The notes under the pieces were generated by a model. It was not told the origin of the DNA. It ran no database searches and was given only the letters and a program-made list of their open reading frames with translations. A stretch of DNA of 60,530 nucleotides from Massilibacteroides sp. GTDB taxonomy: Bacteria > Bacteroidota > Bacteroidia > Bacteroidales > Tannerellaceae. Location of the stretch: the NCBI RefSeq assembly GCF_028705895.1, contig NZ_JAQWCQ010000016.1:1-60530 (forward strand). Direction: 5' to 3'. The number at the start of each line of letters is the position of its first letter. Position 1 is the first letter of the stretch. A program made the translations under genes and the position numbers. Positions 52,180 to 59,446 of this stretch are shown here, piece by piece.

Positions 52180-53454
52180 TCAGAATCCGAATCGTAAACC
52201 GAAACTTATATTTACATTAAACGGTTTGTCGGAATGTATCGTCTCAATCTTACTACCGTTATCGAAATAATAACCGGCGCCTACTTCTGCAAAAGCATTC
52301 AGGTAACGTAATAAAGGATAGCTTACTCCTGTAGCAGCATTGACTGACCAATACCATTCTTTCATTCGCATATTGTTTTTAACAGGATCTCCCATTATTT
52401 GTCCATCTGTATATTTTGTTTCTTTCACTCTTCCGGCTACATTGACCTCAGGCATGAAACCTGCAGAAGCGTACCACATAAAATTATTCCATTCGGCTAT
52501 TTTATAGCCCAAAGATACGGGTAAACCGACAAAGTGCAAGCGTTGTTCGGTTGCGGTGTAGTAACTTCCGTTTGTTTTCCAATCAGATGATAGATAAGAA
52601 TAATTAAGCCCGGCCATCAAGAACCAGCGAGGCGAAAGCATATAACTTGCCGAAAGCCCGAAAGATATGGGCTGGCGATGCTTAATATCTGTTTTGGGCG
52701 CTTCGGAAGAATAGCTTGTAGCAAATGAATTCAAAAAGTCTAACTGAGGATTTTCGAATGTTGTATTTCTGAAAGCATAGATGTTCGCGGCATCGCTTGA
52801 ACCCGCAGTAATGCTCCCTGCTCCCATTCCGAAACCCCAACGTTTTGTCTTTTTCTTTTCCGTACGATCCGTAAACTCCTGATCGTTACGACTATTTATA
52901 TTGTTATCAGCCTTCATAGCCTGATCAGACTCTTTTATTATAGCATCCGCATTTTCCACAGTTTCAGTTTTATCGTCTTTATGTACTGTTACTGTCTCTT
53001 TTTCAGACAGGGATGATATCTGTTCAACGGTTAAGTCAGCCTGCTTTTCTCTTGCAGGTAAAGACCTTACAACTTGTTTTGAGCCAGTTTCTTTTCTCGT
53101 CCTCACTTCCGCAATGACAGCAGCCGGTTTCATCACTTCTGGAACGATTTGTTCTTCTTCACGAAGTGCGGATTTGAGCTCTTCTGTTTTCTGTTCTATT
53201 TTATCAGCAACAACAGTTTCAACGGCAGATTCTTGTAAAAAGAAGAAGCTACCGCCCACAATGAGAAGAGCAACAGCGGCAGCAATAGCTCCCCACCATC
53301 TCCACCTGTTAACCGAAGCCGGAAAGACAGATCTTTGCGTATTTAAACGCCCTTCTATCTTTTCCCAAACTTCATCAGGTAAAGCATCCGACTCAAAGTC
53401 ATATAACTTTGAACGGAACAAATCGTCTATTTTATCTCTTTCATCCTTTTTCAT
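52180..53454 (-). CDS. Anti-sigma-like membrane protein fused to outer-membrane barrel domain
   Basis: A 424-residue protein with an odd layout. The N-terminus (residues 1-40, DKIDDLFRSKLYDFESDALP, then DEVWEKIEGRL) looks like the cytoplasmic part of an anti-sigma factor. One helix follows (about 49-70, WWGAIAAAVALLIVGGSFFF). Residues about 70-200 are charged and low in complexity. The last 220 residues look like a beta-barrel: GFGMGAGSITAGSS, SFGLSASYMLSPRWFLMAG, PVSLGYKIAEWNNFMWYASA and a terminal FGLRFGF. It lies 3 bp after an ECF sigma gene and so probably controls it. How one chain would span both membranes is unclear; processing is possible. Confidence 0.75.
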   Translation of the reverse strand: MKKDERDKIDDLFRSKLYDFESDALPDEVWEKIEGRLNTQRSVFPASVNRWRWWGAIAAAVALLIVGGSFFFLQESAVETVVADKIEQKTEELKSALREEEQIVPEVMKPAAVIAEVRTRKETGSKQVVRSLPAREKQADLTVEQISSLSEKETVTVHKDDKTETVENADAIIKESDQAMKADNNINSRNDQEFTDRTEKKKTKRWGFGMGAGSITAGSSDAANIYAFRNTTFENPQLDFLNSFATSYSSEAPKTDIKHRQPISFGLSASYMLSPRWFLMAGLNYSYLSSDWKTNGSYYTATEQRLHFVGLPVSLGYKIAEWNNFMWYASAGFMPEVNVAGRVKETKYTDGQIMGDPVKNNMRMKEWYWSVNAATGVSYPLLRYLNAFAEVGAGYYFDNGSKIETIHSDKPFNVNISFGLRFGF

Positions 53455-53457
53455 GTG

Positions 53458-53985
53458 TCAATGCAATGCATTAATCTTTTTCTGTAATAACTGTCTTGCC
53501 CTTGTATATTGTGAGCGAGATGTACTTTCAGTAATATTCAATAGTTCACCTATCTCTCTATGAGAATAGCCTTCTATAGCAAACAGATTAAAAACCGTCC
53601 GGAATCCCGGAGGCAGTTCCTGTACTAATTTCATCAACTCATCTGCTGTCATAGACGAAATCACCGAACTGTCCGGTTGAGATAATTCCACCATGTGATC
53701 CAAATCGGTCGCCTCACGCAACACATCTGTTTTTCGTAAATACTCCAGCGCAGAGTTTACAAATATTTTCCGAACCCAACCTTCAAAAGAACCTGTACCG
53801 GAGTAAGACTTCAAACTCATAAAGACTTTAATAAAACCTTCCTGCAGCAAGTCTGCGGCAGTTTCCTTATCGTTTACGTAACGATAGCAAACTCCCATCA
53901 TCTTACGAGAAAACCGGTTATAAAGTTCTTTTTGGCCGATTCTGTCTCCCCTCTTACAACTCTCTATCAGTTGTTCTTCGTTCAT
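53458..53985 (-). CDS. ECF RNA polymerase sigma factor
   Basis: A 175-residue sigma-70 family factor of ECF type. Region 2 contains YNRFSRKMMGVCYRYVNDKE, TAADLLQEGFIKVFMSL and FEGWVRKIFVNSALEYLRK. Region 4 contains LPPGFRTVFNLFAIEGYSHR and EIGELLNITESTSRSQYTRA. No extra domains. The gene for the anti-sigma-like barrel fusion follows 3 bp later. The regulon may include the NigD-like genes; this is inferred from adjacency only. Confidence 0.92.
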   Translation of the reverse strand: MNEEQLIESCKRGDRIGQKELYNRFSRKMMGVCYRYVNDKETAADLLQEGFIKVFMSLKSYSGTGSFEGWVRKIFVNSALEYLRKTDVLREATDLDHMVELSQPDSSVISSMTADELMKLVQELPPGFRTVFNLFAIEGYSHREIGELLNITESTSRSQYTRARQLLQKKINALH

Positions 53986-54108
53986 CTAGTTTTTTTTCAA
54001 CTTCCCAACATTATAGAGAAGTATATTTGATAGATGTGAAAAGAGCGCCAAACGCTGCATAAAAAACCAATTTTTGACTGGAAAGTGATGCATGTTCTCT
54101 AAAATAAC

Positions 54109-54135
54109 GCAAAGCCCCTGATTTAGAGGCTTTGC
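54109..54135 (-). terminator. Terminator-like hairpin after the HMA gene
   Basis: GCAAAGCC (54109-54116) pairs with GGCTTTGC (54128-54135) around an 11-nt loop, about 40 bp after the HMA stop codon. The U-tract is weak. A TATATTTG box (54142-54135) sits on its edge and could instead start the sigma factor transcript; both readings are possible. Confidence 0.45.
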
Positions 54136-54172
54136 AAATATAAATATTATATATAGAAAACGATTCTTCATG

Positions 54173-54496
54173 TTACTTTTTATCTTTAGATTCCTCATTT
54201 CCATCTGCAACTACCGCTTCCATGCCTATCTTTTTAAAGGCTGCAGCTATTTTTTCAGGAGAAGTCTTTGACGTATTATACGTTACTTTAGCTGTGCGGT
54301 TAGACAAATCGCAACGGAGATCGGCAACTCCTTTTTCAAAAGCAATGTTCTTTTCTACTTTTTTCACACAATTCTTACATTCCATCTCTTCTACGTAGAA
54401 TGTTACTGTTTCTTTTTTCTTTTTAGGCTTGTCTTGCGCAAATGCAATCGAGCAAGCACACATAACACAAATAAAGGCTACTACTAATCGTTTCAT
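54173..54496 (-). CDS. Exported heavy-metal-associated (HMA) domain protein
   Basis: A 107-residue protein with a signal peptide (LVVAFICVMCACSIAFAQ) and one HMA ferredoxin-like domain. The metal site is MECKNCVKKVE (CxxC, about residues 40-43), followed by GVADLRCDLSNRTAKVTYN and AAFKKIGMEAVVA, the standard fold pattern. It should bind Cu(I) or a similar soft metal in the periplasm. It starts 22 bp after a TonB receptor gene, so the pair may pass metal from the outer membrane inward. Confidence 0.88.
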   Translation of the reverse strand: MKRLVVAFICVMCACSIAFAQDKPKKKKETVTFYVEEMECKNCVKKVEKNIAFEKGVADLRCDLSNRTAKVTYNTSKTSPEKIAAAFKKIGMEAVVADGNEESKDKK

Positions 54497-54518
54497 ATTC
54501 TTGTAATTTAAAAGGTTA

Positions 54519-56744
54519 TTAATCTCTACTTATATTAAAGCGGAATCCCGCGTATATTTTACGTCCATGCACAGGTCCCCAAACCATAGTTCCATCAAAA
54601 TTATCTCCTCTTGGATTGGCCGAGTCGATAATTGGATTCTTTTGTTCGAAATCAAACAGGTTCTCGGATCCGATATAGATAGACCAGGTACGGAAAAATT
54701 TTGTTACTTGTGCGTTGACAATGGTAAATGCCTTAAAGTTTTCATCCCAGAGTGGGTATGCTTTATCGGCTATAGGCATACGTCCACCACCGTTAAACTG
54801 GTTGGTTAAATCAAATTGCCATTTTTTCAAGGGTGTTTGATACGATACAGTCACCAATCCTTTATAATCGCTTGTCAACGCTTTTTTCAAACGATACGTT
54901 TCTCCTGCTGCATTCTGATAATCAGTCTTTGCATCCGTATAGCGATATGCTGCCGTTAGAGTAAACCCGCGGAAAAACGGATAGGTAGCTTCTATCTGAT
55001 AACTATTGGAATACGACCTACCATCTAAGTTATAAAAACGTACAGCATGCGGATCACTATCTACATCGACCACGACCTGCTTCATAAAGTCTGTATAATA
55101 CCATTCGCCGTTTATGGTCAATTCTTTTCCAAAAAGAGGAATATAAAATGATAAATTAAGACCTGTATTCCAGGCTTCTTCCTGCTCTAAATCATCTGCA
55201 ATAACCATTTTCCGGCTACTGGACAACAGAAAGTTGTTTTCGGCCAAAACATTAGCTGTACGATATCCTTTTCCTGCTGAAGCCCGCACATGAAACCAGT
55301 CGAAAGGATTGTATTTAATATGTACGCGAGGAGTTACAAAGAAATCATATAAAGTACTATAATCACCTCTTATTCCGGCAAGTACAATCAATTTATCATT
55401 CAGATTATATGTATATTGCACATAGGCTCCGGGAACCGTTTCCTTTCTGTTATATGGCGTACGAATGCCTGCAAGCGTCACATTCTCATCAAATCCGTCG
55501 TAATTCAAGCTTAAACCGGAACTAAGACTGTGCATCTTGGTAAATTCTTTTTCATACAGCAAACTCGCATACAAATTCTTCTGATATACATTGTATGGTG
55601 ATTTGTCATAATCCGAAAGTTGTTGATGATATGAACCGGATAAAATAAGTGCCACACTCTCTACTTTTTCGGGATCTAAAATATAGGCTTGCTTGGTAAA
55701 TAGTTCAGCACGGTTTGTGTTAAAATGAATACGATACGGATCGGCTATAACCCCGTGTTCAGAATGATTTGTTTGTCCTCCCGTACGGTTTTCATGTAAA
55801 TACCGTACGCCATATTGAGACACATAATTGCCTGATTTATAATCCCATCGCTTCATCAGATTAACCTGTTCCTTTAATGGCATATCCAAGAACCCATCCC
55901 CATTGCGGTCGTGTTCATTATTGTCTTTTGAATAGTGAACCAGCAGTCCTGTTGATAATTTTTCATTAATATGCCAAGAGGCATCAGCATTTCCCTCGTA
56001 CCGTTCCGCATCACTGGCAAACAGGTTTACGGAAAAAATATCAGCCGTAGGAGGTTTTTTAAATTCCACATTAATTTGTCCCGCTAACGCTTCATAACCG
56101 TTCTTGACGGATGAAGTCCCCTTCGAAACCTGAATACTCTCCATCCAAGTGCCCGGGACGTAATCCAAACCATACAAGGAGGCTGCTCCTCTGAAATTCG
56201 GATAATTTTCGGTGAGCATCTGTACATAAGTACCTGATAATCCTAATAGTTTAATCTGCCGCGCTCCGGTTGCCGCATCCGAATAGGACACATCCACTGA
56301 AGGATTCGTTTCAAAACTCTCGGCAAGATTACAGCAAGCAGCCCTGCATAATTCATCGTAGGTTATCTTTTGGGTCTGTACTACGCTTGTACGGGAGGCA
56401 ATTGTTCCGGCTTTTCTTTCACTGATTACCACCTCCTGTAATTCTATTTCTCCTTTTAATTTAATCTCAATGTCTTTATCAGATTGACTCACATCAATAA
56501 TTCCTGACGTATAGCCAATATAACTGGCTACTAAGCGAGTATCGGAACTTTCTTTTTCCAATTCAAAACGACCGTCTAAATCGGTAGTCGTTCCTTTACG
56601 ACTTTTTTCCCAATAAACATTGGCCCCTATGATTGGTTGGTTGGATTCATCAATAACACGACCGGTTATCTTTTTCCCAGCAAAAGCCGAAAAAGTGAAT
56701 AATAATAATAGAATAACAATACTTGATTTTCTTACACTTAACAT
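54519..56744 (-). CDS. TonB-dependent outer-membrane receptor, probably for a metal
   Basis: A 741-residue TonB receptor. Signal peptide (ILLLLFTFSAFAGK), carboxypeptidase-like domain (ITGRVIDESNQPIIGANVYW, about 25-105), TonB box region IELQEVVISERK, plug and 22-strand barrel. Near residue 136 it has ELCRAACCNLAESFETNPSV, a Cys-rich segment of the plug that could hold metal. The barrel ends in KIYAGFRFNISRD. It is followed by an HMA gene and preceded by a Cys-rich small gene, so copper or a similar metal is the best guess for cargo. Length is shorter than SusC and there is no SusD partner. Confidence 0.88.
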   Translation of the reverse strand: MLSVRKSSIVILLLLFTFSAFAGKKITGRVIDESNQPIIGANVYWEKSRKGTTTDLDGRFELEKESSDTRLVASYIGYTSGIIDVSQSDKDIEIKLKGEIELQEVVISERKAGTIASRTSVVQTQKITYDELCRAACCNLAESFETNPSVDVSYSDAATGARQIKLLGLSGTYVQMLTENYPNFRGAASLYGLDYVPGTWMESIQVSKGTSSVKNGYEALAGQINVEFKKPPTADIFSVNLFASDAERYEGNADASWHINEKLSTGLLVHYSKDNNEHDRNGDGFLDMPLKEQVNLMKRWDYKSGNYVSQYGVRYLHENRTGGQTNHSEHGVIADPYRIHFNTNRAELFTKQAYILDPEKVESVALILSGSYHQQLSDYDKSPYNVYQKNLYASLLYEKEFTKMHSLSSGLSLNYDGFDENVTLAGIRTPYNRKETVPGAYVQYTYNLNDKLIVLAGIRGDYSTLYDFFVTPRVHIKYNPFDWFHVRASAGKGYRTANVLAENNFLLSSSRKMVIADDLEQEEAWNTGLNLSFYIPLFGKELTINGEWYYTDFMKQVVVDVDSDPHAVRFYNLDGRSYSNSYQIEATYPFFRGFTLTAAYRYTDAKTDYQNAAGETYRLKKALTSDYKGLVTVSYQTPLKKWQFDLTNQFNGGGRMPIADKAYPLWDENFKAFTIVNAQVTKFFRTWSIYIGSENLFDFEQKNPIIDSANPRGDNFDGTMVWGPVHGRKIYAGFRFNISRD

Positions 56745-56829
56745 ATATTTCTTTTAAAATGACTGGAATATTCTGACATACAAAGACAAGAGTATAAATA
56801 TATTACACTCTGAAATCAAAATTCCAAAA

Positions 56830-57276
56830 TCAAATCAAAAGCATTCTGAGTAAGGAAAGGTAATATCTGGGATGTAAAAAAGCCGGAGGATGGTCTTCAT
56901 TATATAAGAAAGATGAGCAGAGAACGAGTTCCGGTACTAACGAGATAGAAGATGTAGTAAATAAGACATCAGAAAACATCGACGGCATAAATAAAGAATG
57001 TTGATTTTCATTCGTAGTCCATTTAAACTCTAAACGTTCAATGCCACAATCATGTATCGCCTTAACAGAGGCTATTTGTATAGAAAGATCAACCTCTTTT
57101 TGCTTCTTTTCAAGCCCATCCGGACAAGAGCTACAACAAGATTCAGACATAACAGCCTGAATTCCTGCCTTAAAACAATCATCGCAACAATACGTAACCA
57201 AGTTTACTCCCGCCCCACCATAAAAGATTAACGCGGCAAGTAAAGAAAGTATCATATATTTCAGAAACTGTTTCAT
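56830..57276 (-). CDS. Small Cys-rich membrane-associated protein (HYC_CC_PP-like)
   Basis: A 148-residue protein starting at ATG 57276 (MKQFLKYM); the longer frame begins with a TTG. An N-terminal hydrophobic stretch (about 6-22) is followed by VTYCCDDCFKAG and SESCCSSCPDG. The C-terminus reads DHPPAFLHPRYY. This YCC, CC and PP layout matches a family named HYC_CC_PP, found next to metal-related TonB receptors in Bacteroidetes; that assignment is from memory. It begins the operon with the receptor and HMA genes and probably binds metal. Confidence 0.7.
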   Translation of the reverse strand: MKQFLKYMILSLLAALIFYGGAGVNLVTYCCDDCFKAGIQAVMSESCCSSCPDGLEKKQKEVDLSIQIASVKAIHDCGIERLEFKWTTNENQHSLFMPSMFSDVLFTTSSISLVPELVLCSSFLYNEDHPPAFLHPRYYLSLLRMLLI

Positions 57277-57629
57277 TTTGAGCAAAAATAATGTTCTTTG
57301 ATATAAGAATCATACCAAAAACATTATTTAACAAACGGAGGCTAAAAATATCATTTTTTCACATCTCAATATTTCGTTATTACAGCTTTTTACCGCAAAC
57401 AAGGCCTGCTTTCATCTATTGAAAATCAACGGATAAATCACCTCTAAAAATATAAAGGATATTTTGGAAAAAATAAAGGATATAATTCCAATTATAAAGG
57501 TTATATTTTTTCATCAAATACTATGTTATAATTGGCAAAACGAACGGTACACTTTTTTTAAACGAAAAGTGCAAAAAAAACATTTTGATTAAACACCTTT
57601 TAAACCAAAATTTCACCCAAACCGGATTT
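57277..57629. other. Gene-free region (353 bp) at the chromosome/phage boundary
   Basis: No credible gene. It holds copy B of the dispersed repeat (57419-57524), a CACTTTT/AAAAGTG inverted repeat near 57551-57571 without a usable U-run, and the left part of a nested palindrome at 57608. Gene style changes here from chromosomal envelope genes to phage tail genes, so an attachment site may lie within it. No integrase or tRNA is visible to confirm. Confidence 0.5.
57419..57524. repeat. Dispersed intergenic repeat, copy B (three 21-bp-spaced ATAAAGG units)
   Basis: Aligns with 35428-35532 in the same orientation. Units ATAAAGGATAT at 57452, ATAAAGGATAT at 57473 and ATAAAGGTTAT at 57494 start exactly 21 bp apart, as in copy A. 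The spacers (TTTGGAAAAA and AATTCCAATT) again carry GGAA and TTCC, so an imperfect hairpin around the middle unit is kept. Flanks TTGAAAATCAA and CAAATACTAT are also shared. Confidence 0.75.
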
Positions 57630-57663
57630 TCACCTAAAAGGTGAAGTAGGTGGGGTGAAATTT
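57608..57663. repeat. Nested palindrome spanning the LamG stop codon
   Basis: Outer arms AAATTTCACCC (57608-57618) and GGGTGAAATTT (57653-57663) are perfect inverse complements. Inside them TTCACCT (57629-57635) and AGGTGAA (57639-57645) form a 7-bp stem with a 3-nt loop. The TGA stop of the LamG gene (57632-57630) lies in the inner arm, and the last residues of the protein are encoded by the outer arm. It may act as a terminator. DGR target genes often have a hairpin just after the variable repeat, so it deserves a check in that light. Confidence 0.65.
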
Positions 57664-58289
57664 GCTGTGTATCTTGCTATATTCGATATTCTTAACTCAT
57701 CAATATGTATGCCATTTGCATCAATATTCGACAATGTCCAACGCCCCAAATGCAGCCCTGACATCCCGCCATAGCTCCATCCTGTAGCATTAAAAATCTT
57801 CACTCCGGCAAGATACATGGCGAATTGCCCTCCAATCAATACCATTGCGACATGTACCCAGGTGTTAGGCAATCGCCCAAGCCAGCCTGAGCTGTATTCT
57901 GTCCCGTTATTCTTAAGGTACGCCAATAACCCATATGATGTACCAGAATGATACCTTAGCGCTATCCCACTATCTGTATTTGATGCATAGTTATAAGAAC
58001 CAAATATACCAGCCCAATCGCCGCCCCTTTGTACAGCTTCTTTCGCAAAAAATTCAATTGTGAAATCTTTGCTATTTAAATATATTGGGTATATCGGCAG
58101 GTTATTAGCCAAATCCAATCCTTGGCCGAACATTCCTTCGACAAATTTATCGCTGACAGGAGAACCCTCTACGGGTACTTTAGCATTACTGCTATCGTCA
58201 TAGCTGCCGTCAAAATGTAATAGCAGTCTTGTATTAATATCTCCTGATTTATCTGATCCGCTGCCCCATCCTCTTCCGTATGCTATCAT
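57630..58289 (-). CDS. Phage LamG/concanavalin-like domain protein
   Basis: A 219-residue protein with a laminin-G-like jelly roll: LLLHFDGSYDDSSNAKVPVE, FGQGLDLANN, FTIEFFAKEAVQRGGDWAGI, WVHVAMVLIGGQFAMYLAGV and the end HIDELRISNIARYTANFTPP. The IDELRIS...FTPP ending is common in phage tail and receptor-binding proteins. No signal peptide. Its ATG shares a base with the stop of the tail-fibre gene (TAATG). It is the last gene of the phage module and likely contacts host surface glycans. The C-terminal region would be where a DGR variable repeat is expected, but no template copy is visible here. Confidence 0.8.
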   Translation of the reverse strand: MIAYGRGWGSGSDKSGDINTRLLLHFDGSYDDSSNAKVPVEGSPVSDKFVEGMFGQGLDLANNLPIYPIYLNSKDFTIEFFAKEAVQRGGDWAGIFGSYNYASNTDSGIALRYHSGTSYGLLAYLKNNGTEYSSGWLGRLPNTWVHVAMVLIGGQFAMYLAGVKIFNATGWSYGGMSGLHLGRWTLSNIDANGIHIDELRISNIARYTANFTPPTSPFR

Positions 58290-59089
58290 TAGAATGAAAT
58301 TAAATAGTTAATACTAATATTTTCTGTTGCTTGCTCTTCCGAGTAGATAGTAAGACTGCCTGTGCTCGCTTCTGCATAGTCCAGAAGCCCTGCATCCTGT
58401 CCTTTTTCCCTATCTGCCAACGTAGCAGGCGTAAATACGACACTCTTTGCATCGGACGTGATTGCCGCGTCCGATATTGTATAGCTGAAAACATCTGACG
58501 TCGCAACCCAATTTGCGGCCGTGAGAGTTGCTGATTTTAAGACAGACTTTTTCGCCTTGGTGCCAATTAGGTTTGATACAGTCGTGGCAAAATTCGGATC
58601 ATTTCCTAACGCGGTAGCTAATTCCTGCAATGTGTCTAATGCAGCTGGTGAACCGTTCACGAGATTGGATATTGCTGCGTTAACCTGATCAGCGCTCTGA
58701 TACCCGCTATCATTCGTCAGATCGCTCACCTTTGAAGGTATAGACGGTTTATTGGACAGATCATCGTAGCTGCCTGAAAATGAAATAGCTTTCAGATCAG
58801 ATAGCCACTTCTTTATTTTACCTAAAACAATTGACATTGCTTCACCTGATGCAATATTAACACGCTCGGATGACTCTGTGAAGATTATAACACCATCCTC
58901 TATATGAAGTATAGCTTCCGCTCTAACCCCCGTATCAACATAGTCATTCAATATATTACTATACACCCACCATGTTTTATACCCTAATTCTGACATCTGA
59001 AGTTCAGGGGATACTCCAGGATCACCCTTAATAGTCGTGATCGGTATTAGTTTGCCCTGCTTATTTCGTATGTAAACTGCTCCGTTCAT
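58289..59089 (-). CDS. Phage tail-fibre-like protein
   Basis: A 266-residue structural protein. The N-terminus (MNGAVYIRNKQGKLIPITTI, then KGDPGVSP) resembles the collagen-like start of Bacteroidales phage fibre proteins. A repeat-like middle follows: NKPSIPSKVSDLTNDSGYQS, then AAISNLVNGSPAALDTLQEL and ATALGNDPNFATTVSNLIG, both widespread in tail fibres. The last part (VLKSATLTAANWVATSDVFS) is beta-rich. ATG 59089 is chosen because it overlaps the stop of the gene before it (ATGA); the frame could extend to 59125. Confidence 0.82.
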   Translation of the reverse strand: MNGAVYIRNKQGKLIPITTIKGDPGVSPELQMSELGYKTWWVYSNILNDYVDTGVRAEAILHIEDGVIIFTESSERVNIASGEAMSIVLGKIKKWLSDLKAISFSGSYDDLSNKPSIPSKVSDLTNDSGYQSADQVNAAISNLVNGSPAALDTLQELATALGNDPNFATTVSNLIGTKAKKSVLKSATLTAANWVATSDVFSYTISDAAITSDAKSVVFTPATLADREKGQDAGLLDYAEASTGSLTIYSEEQATENISINYLISF

Positions 59090-59430
59090 ATCATTTTTGC
59101 GATTTGTTTTGCCATTCTCCGCCACGCCTGGAATTGGTTATACTCAGAGATATACTCAGCGCGTTTATCTTCTGTGATATTGCTTCCAGCGTCTTTAGCC
59201 TCTTCGTAATTAGCGAAGATCGCCTCACGCTTATCTATCGTGTAAGCATCAGTTATAATAGCACTAACCACCCTGTCGTATGTGATTGGCGTTCTCAGAT
59301 CAACATTCTGACAGTTATAACCACCTTCCTCAGATGCGGAAAAATCAAAAAATATCCGGATAGAGTTCCCTTCGCGGATTACGTGTATTCCGGTTTCCGG
59401 AAATGTGTCTAATTGTATTACAGCTCTCAT
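59086..59430 (-). CDS. Small phage tail-module protein
   Basis: A 114-residue protein starting at ATG 59430 (MRAVIQLDTFPETG), 16 bp after the reverse transcriptase stop. The N-terminal half is beta-rich (IRIFFDFSASEEGG) and the C-terminal half helical (REAIFANYEEAKDAGSNITE, then NQFQAWRRMAKQIAKMI). No family name can be given with confidence; similar proteins sit beside fibre genes in Bacteroides phages, where an assembly or adaptor role is possible. Translationally coupled to the fibre gene. A frame extending to 59490 would overlap the reverse transcriptase and is less likely. Confidence 0.7.
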   Translation of the reverse strand: MRAVIQLDTFPETGIHVIREGNSIRIFFDFSASEEGGYNCQNVDLRTPITYDRVVSAIITDAYTIDKREAIFANYEEAKDAGSNITEDKRAEYISEYNQFQAWRRMAKQIAKMI

Positions 59431-59446
59431 ATATATATACGTTTTT

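Noticed and set aside
53986-54210. 74-residue open frame between the HMA and ECF sigma genes
   Set aside because: It overlaps the end of the HMA gene and runs through the hairpin; aromatic-rich sequence without homology.
57283-57290. TATTTTTG as promoter for the Cys-rich gene
   Set aside because: It ends only 6 bp before ATG 57276, leaving essentially no leader; probably chance in AT-rich DNA.
57551-57571. CACTTTT/AAAAGTG inverted repeat as a terminator
   Set aside because: The T-run is not on the downstream side of the stem for the minus-strand phage operon, so a terminator role is unsupported.
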